From positions 1-64,000 of the forward strand of contig NZ_JABGCL010000020.1 of NCBI RefSeq assembly GCF_019800005.1: a DNA stretch of 64,000 nt, written 5' to 3'. Numbering within the stretch: position 1 is the stretch's first letter; each line of letters begins with the position of its first letter. Origin of the DNA: Geminicoccus harenae. GTDB taxonomy: Bacteria > Pseudomonadota > Alphaproteobacteria > Geminicoccales > Geminicoccaceae. The notes under the pieces are model-generated. The model had not been told where the DNA came from. It did no database searches and saw only the letters and a program-made list of their open reading frames with translations. Position numbers and translations under genes: made by a program. Below are positions 17,810 through 26,639 of the stretch, piece after piece.

Positions 17810-20083
17810 ATGAGGCGGTGCTGGTGCATCGGCCGGATTCCGATGATGCTCCTGTTGCTCTCGCTGCTGGTGCCGCAGATGGCGCTGGCACAGAACGGGA
17901 GCAGGCTGTCGGAGTTCCTGGCAGCCGTGCAGCCGGCCGACATCGTACCCGGTGCCGACCGCTTCGGCCCGCCCGCGGGCACCCCGCCCACCGCACCCGT
18001 CTTCGCCGGGGACCGCCTGCTCGGCCACGCCTTCGTCAACGCGGACTGGGTGAACGCCACCGGCTATTCCGGTCGCCCGATCGAGGTCCTGGTCGGCCTT
18101 AGCGTCGACGGCAGGATCACCGGCGCCAGGCTCATGGACCATCACGAGCCGATCGTGCTCATCGGCATCCCGCCCGAGCGCATCACCGAATATATCCAGG
18201 CCCATGTCGGGGCGAACGTGCTGGAGATCGCCCAGGCGGGGCCCAGGTCGCGCCCGCAGGTCGACATCGTCAGCGGTGCGACCGTGACCGTGATGGTGAT
18301 CGGCGACAGCATCATCCGCTCCGGGATCGCGGTGGCCCGCGCGCAGGACCTGTTCGCGGCCGGTGGGGGAACCGAGGCAGCAGCGGCGCCCGAGGCGGAG
18401 CGGGTCCTGGACGACCCGGGCACGGAGACCAGGAGCTGGGAAGAACTGGTCGGCGACGGTTCCGTCCGGCGCCTGTTCCTGACGGTCGGCGACGTGAACC
18501 AGGCCTTCGAGCGCGCCGGCAATCCGCAGGCCGCGGCACGGCCAGAGTCGAGGGTGCCGGAGGACACCTTCATCGACCTGTATGTCGGCCTGGCCAGCGT
18601 GCCCACGATCGGTCGCAGCCTCCTGGGCGATGTCGCCTACGAGCGGCTGCAGAGCAGGCTCGAACCGGGCCAGCAGGCGATCCTGATCGCCGCGAACGGG
18701 GCCTATTCCTTCAAGGGGTCGGGCTATGTGCGCGGCGGGATCTTCGACCGCTTCGAGGTGCTGCAGGGCGACGCGAGCATCCGCTTCCGTGACCGCACCC
18801 ACACCAGGCTCGCCGACGTCATGGCCGAGGGAGCTCCCGGCTTCCGCGACGTCGACCTGTTCATCGTGCCCGAAGGGGCGACGCTGGATCCGGTGGCGCC
18901 CTGGCAACTCCAGCTCCTGGTGCAGCGCGCCACGAGCGGGCGGGACAAGGCCTTCCTGACCTTCGACCTCGGCTACGAGCTGCCGGCGACCTACACGAAG
19001 GTCGTGGAGCCGCCCGCGGCGCCGCTGGCCCAGCCCGTGCCTGCGGCACCGGCGCCGGAAGCCGTCTCCCAGGGCGTCAGCGCGCCGGTGCCCGGCGAGG
19101 CGCTGGCACCGGAGGAGACGCCGCTCTGGGTGACCATCTGGCAGAGCAAGGTCGTCGACATCGCGATCCTGACCGTCGCCATCCTGATCCTGACCGCGAT
19201 CTTCTTCTTCCAGGACTGGCTGGTGAAGCGACCGGTGCTCTACGACCGCATCCGCATCGGCTTCCTCCTGTTCACCCTGGTCTGGATCGGCTGGATCGCC
19301 CAGGCGCAGCTCTCGGTCGTCAACGTCCTGACCTTCTTCAACTCGCTCAGGACGGACTTCCGTTGGGAATATTTCCTGATGGCGCCCCTGATCTTCATCC
19401 TGTGGGCCGCCACCGCCGCGTCGCTGCTGTTCTGGAACCGGGGCGCCTTCTGCGGCTGGCTCTGCCCGTTCGGCGCGCTGCAAGAACTGGTCAACCGGGT
19501 GGGGAGGGTGCTGCGCGTCCCGCAGCTCAAGATCCCGTTCGGCGTCCACCAGCGCATGACCGTGATCAAGTACATCATCTTCCTGGGCCTGTTCGGCCTG
19601 TCGTTCAGCGCGCTGGCGGCGGCGGAGCAGGCGGCGGAGGTCGAGCCGTTCAAGACCGCGATCGTGCTCCGCTTCATGCGCGAATGGCAGTTCGTGGCCT
19701 ATGCGGTGCTGCTGCTGGTGGCCAGCCTGTTCGTCGAGCGGTTCTTCTGCCGCTATCTCTGCCCGCTCGGCGCGGCCCTCGCGATTCCCGCCCGGCTGCG
19801 TATGTTCGACTGGCTCCGGCGCTACCGCGAATGCGGCAACCCCTGCCAGCGCTGCGCCAACGAGTGCCCGGTCCAGGCCATCCATCCGGAAGGGCACATC
19901 AATCCCAACGAGTGCATCCAGTGCCTGCACTGCCAGATGCTCTACCACCACGACCGCAAGTGCCCGGTGATGATCCAAAAGCGCCTCAAGCGCGAGAAGC
20001 GCGCCATCGGCGCCTCGGAGAAGCCGGTCCTGCCGCCGCGCCCCGCCACCGTCGTGCGGGCGGTCAGCAAGGGGGCGATATGA
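17810..20083 (+). CDS. nosR: NosR, FMN/Fe-S membrane protein of N2O reduction
   Basis: 757 residues from ATG 17810. It has a signal/anchor helix and a periplasmic FMN-binding domain (flavin-linkage motif SGATVT at about residue 155-160). A large extracytoplasmic region follows, then five or six membrane helices carrying CGWLCPFGA and CRYLCPLGA, and a C-terminal ferredoxin module with two cysteine clusters (CGNPCQRCANECP and CIQCLHC). NosR feeds electrons to NosZ and is needed for nos expression and activity. It heads a nosRZDFYLX operon behind the operator at 17707. Confidence 0.95.
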   Translation: MRRCWCIGRIPMMLLLLSLLVPQMALAQNGSRLSEFLAAVQPADIVPGADRFGPPAGTPPTAPVFAGDRLLGHAFVNADWVNATGYSGRPIEVLVGLSVDGRITGARLMDHHEPIVLIGIPPERITEYIQAHVGANVLEIAQAGPRSRPQVDIVSGATVTVMVIGDSIIRSGIAVARAQDLFAAGGGTEAAAAPEAERVLDDPGTETRSWEELVGDGSVRRLFLTVGDVNQAFERAGNPQAAARPESRVPEDTFIDLYVGLASVPTIGRSLLGDVAYERLQSRLEPGQQAILIAANGAYSFKGSGYVRGGIFDRFEVLQGDASIRFRDRTHTRLADVMAEGAPGFRDVDLFIVPEGATLDPVAPWQLQLLVQRATSGRDKAFLTFDLGYELPATYTKVVEPPAAPLAQPVPAAPAPEAVSQGVSAPVPGEALAPEETPLWVTIWQSKVVDIAILTVAILILTAIFFFQDWLVKRPVLYDRIRIGFLLFTLVWIGWIAQAQLSVVNVLTFFNSLRTDFRWEYFLMAPLIFILWAATAASLLFWNRGAFCGWLCPFGALQELVNRVGRVLRVPQLKIPFGVHQRMTVIKYIIFLGLFGLSFSALAAAEQAAEVEPFKTAIVLRFMREWQFVAYAVLLLVASLFVERFFCRYLCPLGAALAIPARLRMFDWLRRYRECGNPCQRCANECPVQAIHPEGHINPNECIQCLHCQMLYHHDRKCPVMIQKRLKREKRAIGASEKPVLPPRPATVVRAVSKGAI

Positions 20084-20117
20084 CGCCCCGGCTTCTCGTC
20101 TTTCCAGCATCGTTGCC

Positions 20118-20136
20118 GCAGTTCATCGGGAACTGC
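20118..20136 (+). other. Small hairpin in the nosR-nosZ gap
   Basis: GCAGTTC and GAACTGC form a perfect 7-bp stem around a 5-base loop, just before the nosZ ribosome site (AAAGAGG). No T-run follows, so it is unlikely to be a terminator. It could be an mRNA processing or stability element. Confidence 0.35.
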
Positions 20137-20153
20137 CCAAAGAGGAACCGGTC

Positions 20154-22079
20154 ATGAAGAATGACAAGCCAGCCCTGGGCTTCAAGCGCCGCAGCCTCCT
20201 GGAAGGGACGGCCAAGGTCGCCGGCATGGCCGGGCTGGCCGGCGCTGCCGGTGGCGGCGCCACGGTCGCCATGGTCCGGCAGGCGATCGCCCAGCAGCGC
20301 GAGGAACATGCCAGCATCGAGGTGAGGCCGGGCGACCTCGACGAGTATTACGGCTTTTCCAGCAGCGGCCAGTGCGGCGAGATCCGCATCATCGGCATGC
20401 CCTCGATGCGCGAGCTGATGCGCATCCCGGTGTTCAACCGTGACAGCGCCACGGGCTGGGGCCTGACCAACGAGAGCCGGAAGATCCTGACCGAGGGGCT
20501 GCTGCCCGAGACCCGCCGGTTCCTGGAGAGCCGCGGCGGCGAATACTATAATGGCGACGCCCACCATCCGCACATGTCGTTCACCGACGGCACCTATGAC
20601 GGGCGCTATCTCTGGATCAACGACAAGGCCAACTGCCGGATCGCGCGCATCCGCTGCGACGTGATGAAGACCGACAAGATCATCGAGATCCCGAACGCGT
20701 CGGACATCCATGGCCTGCGCCTGCAGCGGTACCCGCGCACCGGCTACGTCTTCGCCAACAGCGAGCACGTCATTCCGATCCCGAATGACGGCAAGGTGAT
20801 GGACGACCCGCTGAACAACTACTGGTCGGTGTTCACCGCGGTCGATGGCGACACGATGCAGGTCGCCTGGCAGGTGCTGGTGGACGGCAACCTGGACAAT
20901 TGCGACGCCGACTACCAGGGCAAGTACGCCTTCTCGACCTGCTACAACCCGAACAAGGGCATGACGGTCGCCGAGATGACCGACCATGAGCAGGCCTGGG
21001 CAGTGATCTTCAATATCGGGCGGATCGAGGAGGCGATCAGGAACGGCGACTACCAGGAGATGGGCGGGGTCAAGGTGGTCGACGGCCGCCAGGGCTCCAA
21101 GTACACCCGCTACCTGCCGGTGCCGAACTCGCCGCACGGCTGCAACGCAGCACCCGACGGCATCCATATCGTGTTCGCCGGCAAGCTCTCGCCGACAGTC
21201 ACCATGATCGACGTGCGCCGCCTGGACGACCTGTTCGACGACAAGATCGAGCCGCGCGGGGTCGTCGTGGCGGAGCCGGAACTGGGCCTGGGCCCGTTGC
21301 ACACCGCCTATGACGGCAAGGGCAACGCCTACACCACCCTGTTCATCGACAGTCAGATGGTGAAGTGGAACATGGATCTGGCGATCCGCGCCTTCAACGG
21401 CGAGGACGTGGACCCGATCATCCAGAAGCTCGACGTGCACTACCAGCCCGGCCACAACCACACCTCCATGGGCGAGACCAAGGAGGCGGACGGCAAGTGG
21501 ATGATGTCGCTCAACAAGTTCTCCAAGGACCGCTTCCTGAACACCGGCGTGCTGAAGCCGGAGAACGACCAGCTCATCGACATCTCGGGTGACGAGATGG
21601 TGCTGGTGCATGACGGCCCGAGCTTCGCCGAGCCGCACGACATCTGCATCGTCCACCGCTCCAAGGTGAACCCGGTCAGCGTCTGGGATCGCAACGACCC
21701 GAGCTGGGAAGACGCGCGCCAGTGGGCCAAGCAGGACGGCGTCGTCCTGGAAGAGGCGGCCGACGTCATCCGCGACGGCAACAAGGTCCGGGTCTACATG
21801 ACCTCGATGGCGCCGCAGTTCAGCCTCGAGCTGGTCGAGGTGAACGAGGGCGACGAGGTCACCTTCATCATCACCAACATGGATGACGTGGACGACCTGA
21901 CCCACGGCTTCACCCTGGTACGCTACGGCATCGCCATGGAGATCGGGCCGCAGCAGACCACCTCGGTGACCTTCACCGCGGACCGGCCCGGCGTGCACTG
22001 GTGGTACTGCCAGTGGTTCTGCCACGCCCTGCACATGGAGATGTCCGGCCGTCTCCTGGTGAAGCCGAGGGAGGCCTGA
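20154..22079 (+). CDS. nosZ: Nitrous-oxide reductase, clade I (Tat-exported)
   Basis: 641 residues. The Tat signal KRRSLL at 11-16 precedes a hydrophobic stretch ending near residue 46. A seven-bladed propeller with the CuZ histidines follows (for example DAHHPHMS and GHNHTSMG), then a cupredoxin domain with the CuA set C619-W621-C623-H627-M630. It reduces N2O to N2 in the periplasm, the last step of denitrification. The Tat signal marks clade I. Length and ligands look complete. No nirS/nirK or nor genes lie in the window. Confidence 0.97.
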   Translation: MKNDKPALGFKRRSLLEGTAKVAGMAGLAGAAGGGATVAMVRQAIAQQREEHASIEVRPGDLDEYYGFSSSGQCGEIRIIGMPSMRELMRIPVFNRDSATGWGLTNESRKILTEGLLPETRRFLESRGGEYYNGDAHHPHMSFTDGTYDGRYLWINDKANCRIARIRCDVMKTDKIIEIPNASDIHGLRLQRYPRTGYVFANSEHVIPIPNDGKVMDDPLNNYWSVFTAVDGDTMQVAWQVLVDGNLDNCDADYQGKYAFSTCYNPNKGMTVAEMTDHEQAWAVIFNIGRIEEAIRNGDYQEMGGVKVVDGRQGSKYTRYLPVPNSPHGCNAAPDGIHIVFAGKLSPTVTMIDVRRLDDLFDDKIEPRGVVVAEPELGLGPLHTAYDGKGNAYTTLFIDSQMVKWNMDLAIRAFNGEDVDPIIQKLDVHYQPGHNHTSMGETKEADGKWMMSLNKFSKDRFLNTGVLKPENDQLIDISGDEMVLVHDGPSFAEPHDICIVHRSKVNPVSVWDRNDPSWEDARQWAKQDGVVLEEAADVIRDGNKVRVYMTSMAPQFSLELVEVNEGDEVTFIITNMDDVDDLTHGFTLVRYGIAMEIGPQQTTSVTFTADRPGVHWWYCQWFCHALHMEMSGRLLVKPREA

Positions 22080-22083
22080 CCGG

Positions 22084-23373
22084 ATGACCCGCCTGCGCGC
22101 GAGCTGGCGCTCCCTGCTCGCCGTCCTGCTGGTCTGGCCGGCAGCGCTGGGCATCGGCCGCGCGCAGGCGGCCCGCATCGAGGTGACGCCCGACCAGAGC
22201 CTGCAGGCGGCGTTGGACCGGGCAGCACCCGGCGACACGCTCCATCTCGCCGAAGGCACCCACCGGGGTGACATCGTGATCGCCACGGAGCGGGTCACGC
22301 TGGAGGGTGATCCGGGTGCGGTGATCCTCGGCAGCGGCAAGGGCAAGGTGGTCTGGATCAAGGCGCCGGACGTGACGATCCGCGGCCTCACCGTGCGCGG
22401 CTCGGGCAAGAGCCTGATCGCCATGGATTCCGGCATCTACCTGGAAAAGACCGCGCATCGCGGTGTGATCGAGGACAACGACATCGAGGACAACCTGATC
22501 TCGGTCTATGTGCGCGGTCCCAATGACGTCCTGGTCCAGAACAACCGGATCGTGGGCAAGCAGGACCTGCGCCGCACCGAGCGCGGCTCCGCGGTCAATC
22601 TCTGGAACACGCCCGGCACCAGGATCATCGGCAACGACATCCGCGCGGGCCGGGACGGGATCTTCAGCGTCACCAGCCGCGGCAACCTCATCCAGGACAA
22701 TGTCTTCCACGAGCTGCGCTTCGCGGTCCACTTCATGTACACGAACCACAGCGAGGTCAGAGGCAACTCCTCCTTCGGCAACGATGTCGGCTACGTGATG
22801 ATGTATTCCGACCATCTGAAGCTGGAGGACAACCTGTCGGATGGGGCCAAGGATCACGGCCTGCTGTTCAACTACGCGAACAGTTCCGAGATCGTCGGCA
22901 ACGTCGCCCGTGGCAGCGAGAAATGTGTCTTCATCTACAACGCCAACAAGAACTCCTTCCGCAACAACTGGTTCGAGAACTGTGAGATCGGGGTGCACTT
23001 CACCGCGGGATCGGAACGCAACGAGATCACGCAGAACAGCTTCGTCGCCAGCGCCAACCAGGTGAAATATGTCGGCACCCGCCTCCTGGACTGGGCGGTG
23101 GACGGCCAGGGCAATTACTGGAGCGACAACCCGACCTTCGACCTGAACGGCGACGGGCTGGGCGACACCGTGTACCGGCCCAACGACGTGATCGACCAGG
23201 TGGTCTGGCGGGCTCCGGCCGCCAAGCTCCTGATGAACAGCCCGGCCGTGCAGGTGGTGCGCTGGGCGCAGGCGCAGTTCCCGGCGATCCATCCAGGCGG
23301 CGTGTTCGACAGTGCGCCTTTGATGACGCCGCCGCGCCCGCCGGCGCTGGCCCGGCTGGAGACGGCACCGTGA
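22084..23373 (+). CDS. nosD: NosD, periplasmic copper-chaperone beta-helix protein
   Basis: 429 residues with a signal peptide ending near AQAA (residue 25). Tandem parallel-beta-helix (PbH1) coils follow, visible as repeated N-x-I/V-x-G/D steps such as VIEDNDIEDN and IIGNDI. NosD works with the NosFY ABC transporter to mature the CuZ centre of NosZ. It starts 4 bases after the nosZ stop and overlaps the nosF start, so it is part of one transcript. Confidence 0.95.
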   Translation: MTRLRASWRSLLAVLLVWPAALGIGRAQAARIEVTPDQSLQAALDRAAPGDTLHLAEGTHRGDIVIATERVTLEGDPGAVILGSGKGKVVWIKAPDVTIRGLTVRGSGKSLIAMDSGIYLEKTAHRGVIEDNDIEDNLISVYVRGPNDVLVQNNRIVGKQDLRRTERGSAVNLWNTPGTRIIGNDIRAGRDGIFSVTSRGNLIQDNVFHELRFAVHFMYTNHSEVRGNSSFGNDVGYVMMYSDHLKLEDNLSDGAKDHGLLFNYANSSEIVGNVARGSEKCVFIYNANKNSFRNNWFENCEIGVHFTAGSERNEITQNSFVASANQVKYVGTRLLDWAVDGQGNYWSDNPTFDLNGDGLGDTVYRPNDVIDQVVWRAPAAKLLMNSPAVQVVRWAQAQFPAIHPGGVFDSAPLMTPPRPPALARLETAP

Positions 23374-24293
23374 GCGAGCCCACCGTTCTGTTGGAAGGCG
23401 TCGCCAAGGCGTTCGGCCGCCAGATGGCGGTGTCCGAGGTCGACCTCGCCGTCGAGCCCGGCACCTGCGTGGGCCTGGTCGGCCATAACGGTGCCGGCAA
23501 GAGCACCATGATCAAGATGATGCTGGGCCTCCTGCGCCCGACGGCTGGCCGGGTCCGGGTGCTGGGCGAGGATCCCGCTTCCCGCAGTGCCGCCAATGTC
23601 CGGCTGGCGCTGGGCTACCTGCCCGAGAACGTGGCACTGCATCCATCGATGACTGGGCTGGAGACGCTGGCCTTCTATGCGCGCCTGAAGCGCCAGCCGG
23701 TTGCACGCAATCCGGAACTGCTGGAGCGGGTGGGCCTGGCCCATGCGGCAGGGCGGCGGGTCGGCACCTATTCCAAGGGGATGCGCCAGCGCCTGGGCCT
23801 GGCGCAGGCCCTGCTCGGCAGCCCCCGCGCGATGCTGCTGGATGAGCCTACCAGCGGGCTGGACCCGGAGCTGCGGCAGAGCTTCTACGACATCATCGCG
23901 GACCTGCGCGACGAGGGCGCCTCGGTCCTGCTGTCCTCGCACGCTCTGGCCGAGCTGGAAGGCAGGGTCGACCGGGTCGTGGTCATGAACCAGGGCCGCA
24001 AGGTCGCCGACGGCACCATCCACGAGCTGCGCCGGCTGGCCGGCATCCGGCCGCGCGTCCGCCTGCGCCTGGATGGCGGCCTGCGCGCCATGGCGAACGG
24101 TCCGCCGCTCTGGCAGGGCTGGTCGCAGCCGGCCCGGGGCATGCTGGAAGCCGAGTGCGACGAGGACGAGATCGCCTCGCTTCTGCAGTGCCTGCCGCCC
24201 GGCAGCCAGGACGTGGAGGTCATCCGCCCCAGCCTCGACGACATCTATGCCGAGTTCCTGCGGCACCGGGCGGCACCGGGAGAGACGGCATGA
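23370..24293 (+). CDS. nosF: NosF, ABC transporter ATPase for CuZ maturation
   Basis: 307 residues with Walker A GHNGAGKS (about 37-44), signature YSKGMRQRLG, Walker B MLLDEPTSGLD and a C-terminal regulatory extension of about 80 residues. It starts at GTG overlapping the nosD stop (GTGA). It powers the NosDFY complex together with NosY. Confidence 0.95.
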   Translation: MSEPTVLLEGVAKAFGRQMAVSEVDLAVEPGTCVGLVGHNGAGKSTMIKMMLGLLRPTAGRVRVLGEDPASRSAANVRLALGYLPENVALHPSMTGLETLAFYARLKRQPVARNPELLERVGLAHAAGRRVGTYSKGMRQRLGLAQALLGSPRAMLLDEPTSGLDPELRQSFYDIIADLRDEGASVLLSSHALAELEGRVDRVVVMNQGRKVADGTIHELRRLAGIRPRVRLRLDGGLRAMANGPPLWQGWSQPARGMLEAECDEDEIASLLQCLPPGSQDVEVIRPSLDDIYAEFLRHRAAPGETA

Positions 24294-25117
24294 GGGCCAC
24301 GCTCATCATCGCCGGCAAGGAGCTGCGCGACGGGATGCGCAACCGCTGGGTCGTCGCCACGACCCTGCTCCTGGCGATCTTCGCCCTGACCCTGGCCTTT
24401 CTGGGTGCGGCACCAACCGGGTCGGTGAAGGTCGCCCCGCTGGCGATCACCGTGGTCAGCCTGTCCAGCCTGACGATCTTCCTGGTGCCGCTGATCGCCC
24501 TGCTCCTGGCCTATGACGCCATCGTCGGCGAGGTGGACCGGGGCACCATGGCGCTGCTCCTGGCCTACCCCGTGGCTCGCTGGCAGGTGGTGCTCGGCAA
24601 GTTCCTGGGGCACCTGGCGATCCTGGCATTCGCCACGGTGGTCGGCTACGGCGCGGCCGGCCTGGCCCTGGTCCTGTCGACCGACAGCGGCACCGAAGCC
24701 TGGCGGCCGTTTGCGGGCATGGTCGGCTCCTCGGTCCTGCTGGGTGCCGCCTCCGTCGCCATGGGCTACCTGATCAGCACGCTGGTGCGCGACCGCGGCA
24801 CGGCCGGCGGCATCGCGATCGGCGTCTGGCTCCTGTTCGTGCTGGTCTACGACATGGCGCTGCTGGGGGTGCTGGTGGCGGACCAGGGGCGCACGGTGAA
24901 CGGTGCGGTGCTGAACGGCCTCCTGCTGTTCAACCCGGCCGACGCCTACCGGCTGCTGAACCTGGCCGGCACCGCCGACATCAGCATGTTCTCCGGCATG
25001 TCCGGTCTGGCCGCCCAGGACCATCCGGGGCAGGCGGCCCTGCTGGCGGCACTGGTCGGCTGGACGGTGCTGCCGCTGCTCGCGGCGATCACGCTGTTCA
25101 ACCGGAGGCAGGTATGA
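24290..25117 (+). CDS. nosY: NosY, ABC transporter permease for CuZ maturation
   Basis: 275 residues with six predicted membrane helices and the ABC-2 type layout. The N-terminus has the coupling motif LRDGMRNRWV. ATGA overlap with nosF. It forms the membrane part of the NosFY transporter and partners with NosD. Confidence 0.95.
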   Translation: MRATLIIAGKELRDGMRNRWVVATTLLLAIFALTLAFLGAAPTGSVKVAPLAITVVSLSSLTIFLVPLIALLLAYDAIVGEVDRGTMALLLAYPVARWQVVLGKFLGHLAILAFATVVGYGAAGLALVLSTDSGTEAWRPFAGMVGSSVLLGAASVAMGYLISTLVRDRGTAGGIAIGVWLLFVLVYDMALLGVLVADQGRTVNGAVLNGLLLFNPADAYRLLNLAGTADISMFSGMSGLAAQDHPGQAALLAALVGWTVLPLLAAITLFNRRQV

Positions 25118-25626
25118 GGCACGGCCCGAAACTGCTGGCCGCGGTCCTCCTCTTCGGGCTCGCCGCCTGCGGGGAGGAACAGAAAGCGGAGGCGCCGCCG
25201 CCGCAGGAGGTGACCGCAGACACGGTCGGCGAGTTCTGCGGGATGGATCTCGTGGAGCATCCGGGCCCCAAGGGGCAGATCTTCGTGCGCGGTGAGCCGG
25301 AGCCCTTGTGGTTCGCCACGGTGCGCGAGCTGTTCGCCTTCACCATGCTGCCGGAGATGCCCAAGGACGTCGCCGCCATCTATGTCAACGACATGGCGCG
25401 CGCCCAGAACTGGGACCAGCCGGAGCCCGGCACCTGGATGGAGGCGGAAAAGGCCTTCTACGTGATCGGCAGCCGGCAGCGCAGCGGCATGAACACCGAC
25501 GAGCTGGTGCCGTTCGGCGACGAGGCCGCGGCCCGGGCCTTCGCCGCGGAGCAGGGCGGCACGGTCGTCCGCTTCGACGAGATGCCGGAGGATGCGGTGT
25601 TTCCTGGCGCCGAGGGCATGTCGTGA
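25114..25626 (+). CDS. nosL: NosL, copper-delivery lipoprotein
   Basis: 170 residues with a lipoprotein signal and lipobox LAAC (Cys19). The copper-binding CGM motif is in EFCGMDL at about residue 42. NosL donates Cu(I) to NosD/NosZ during CuZ assembly. ATGA overlap with nosY. Confidence 0.93.
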   Translation: MRHGPKLLAAVLLFGLAACGEEQKAEAPPPQEVTADTVGEFCGMDLVEHPGPKGQIFVRGEPEPLWFATVRELFAFTMLPEMPKDVAAIYVNDMARAQNWDQPEPGTWMEAEKAFYVIGSRQRSGMNTDELVPFGDEAAARAFAAEQGGTVVRFDEMPEDAVFPGAEGMS

Positions 25627-25640
25627 GGAAAGGCCCGGCC

Positions 25641-26624
25641 ATGAGCACGTCCCGCCGCCGCTTCATCACCATCACGGCTGCGGCGGCCGGGCTGCCGCTG
25701 GCCAGCCTGCACGCGGCCCCACTGCCGCAGGCGCGGGTCTGGCGCGGTACCGCGCTGGGTGCGGCCGCGACCATGCAGATCCATCATCCCGACCAAGCCA
25801 TGGCCGACCGGCTGATCGGGCAGAGTCTGGCCGAGCTCGAGCGGCTGGAGCGGATCTTCAGCCTGTATCGCAGCGAATCGGCGGTGGTCCGCCTGAACCG
25901 CGAGGGCCGGCTGGACGATCCGCCGCTGGACCTGGTGCGCCTCCTGGCCGAGTGCCAGCGCTTCGGCACGCTGACCGGGGGTGCCTTCGACGTCACCGTG
26001 CAGCCGCTCTGGAAGCTCTATGCCGGCCATTTCGCAAAGGCGGATGCGGACCCGGCCGGCCCGCCGCCAGGGGCGATCGAAGCGGCCCTGGCCCTGGTAG
26101 GTCAGAGCGGCTTGGACCCGGATCCGCGGGGGATCCGCCTGGCACGGCGCGGCATGCAGCTTACCCTGAACGGCATCGCGCAGGGCTATGTCACCGACCG
26201 GATCGTGGAGCGCCTGCGCCTGGCCGGCATCGAGCATGCGCTGGTCGACATGGGCGAGATCGGCGCGATCGGCGGCCATCCCGATGGCGGCCCCTGGTCC
26301 GCGGGGCTGGCCGATCCGGACGATCCGGCGCGGATCGCCGGCCAGGTCGCCTTGCAGGACCGGTCGCTCGCGACCTCGGCCGGCTCGGGCACCCGGCTCG
26401 ATCCGACCGGCCGCTTCAACCATATCTTCGACCCGGCGGATGGCCGAACCAGCCGGCGCTACCGGTCGGTCTCGGTCGTGGCCGCCAATGCCACCATCGC
26501 TGATGCCGCCTCCACGGCATTCGCGCTGATGCCGCTGGAGCAGACCGCGCCCATCGTCCGCAGCCTAGGGCTGGAGGCTCACTTCACCCTGCCGGATGGC
26601 ACCCGGGTGGTGCAGGCGGGCTAG
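25641..26624 (+). CDS. nosX: NosX, ApbE-type FAD:protein FMN transferase
   Basis: 327 residues. The Tat-like signal SRRRFITITAAAAG is followed by the ApbE domain with LTLNGIAQGYVTDR and the late TADAAST-like motif IADAASTAFALMP. It covalently attaches FMN to the periplasmic domain of NosR. Start ATG 25641 is 14 bp after nosL. It ends 15 bp before the convergent PLP-enzyme gene and completes the nos operon. Confidence 0.92.
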   Translation: MSTSRRRFITITAAAAGLPLASLHAAPLPQARVWRGTALGAAATMQIHHPDQAMADRLIGQSLAELERLERIFSLYRSESAVVRLNREGRLDDPPLDLVRLLAECQRFGTLTGGAFDVTVQPLWKLYAGHFAKADADPAGPPPGAIEAALALVGQSGLDPDPRGIRLARRGMQLTLNGIAQGYVTDRIVERLRLAGIEHALVDMGEIGAIGGHPDGGPWSAGLADPDDPARIAGQVALQDRSLATSAGSGTRLDPTGRFNHIFDPADGRTSRRYRSVSVVAANATIADAASTAFALMPLEQTAPIVRSLGLEAHFTLPDGTRVVQAG

Positions 26625-26639
26625 CCGCCTGCACACGCC

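Noticed and set aside
17744..20110. 788-codon minus-strand frame opposite nosR
   Set aside because: nosR is unmistakable on the plus strand; the antisense peptide is D/H/R-rich with no recognisable domain.
20064..22436. 790-codon minus-strand frame opposite nosZ
   Set aside because: Shadow of nosZ; no domain and no ribosome site.
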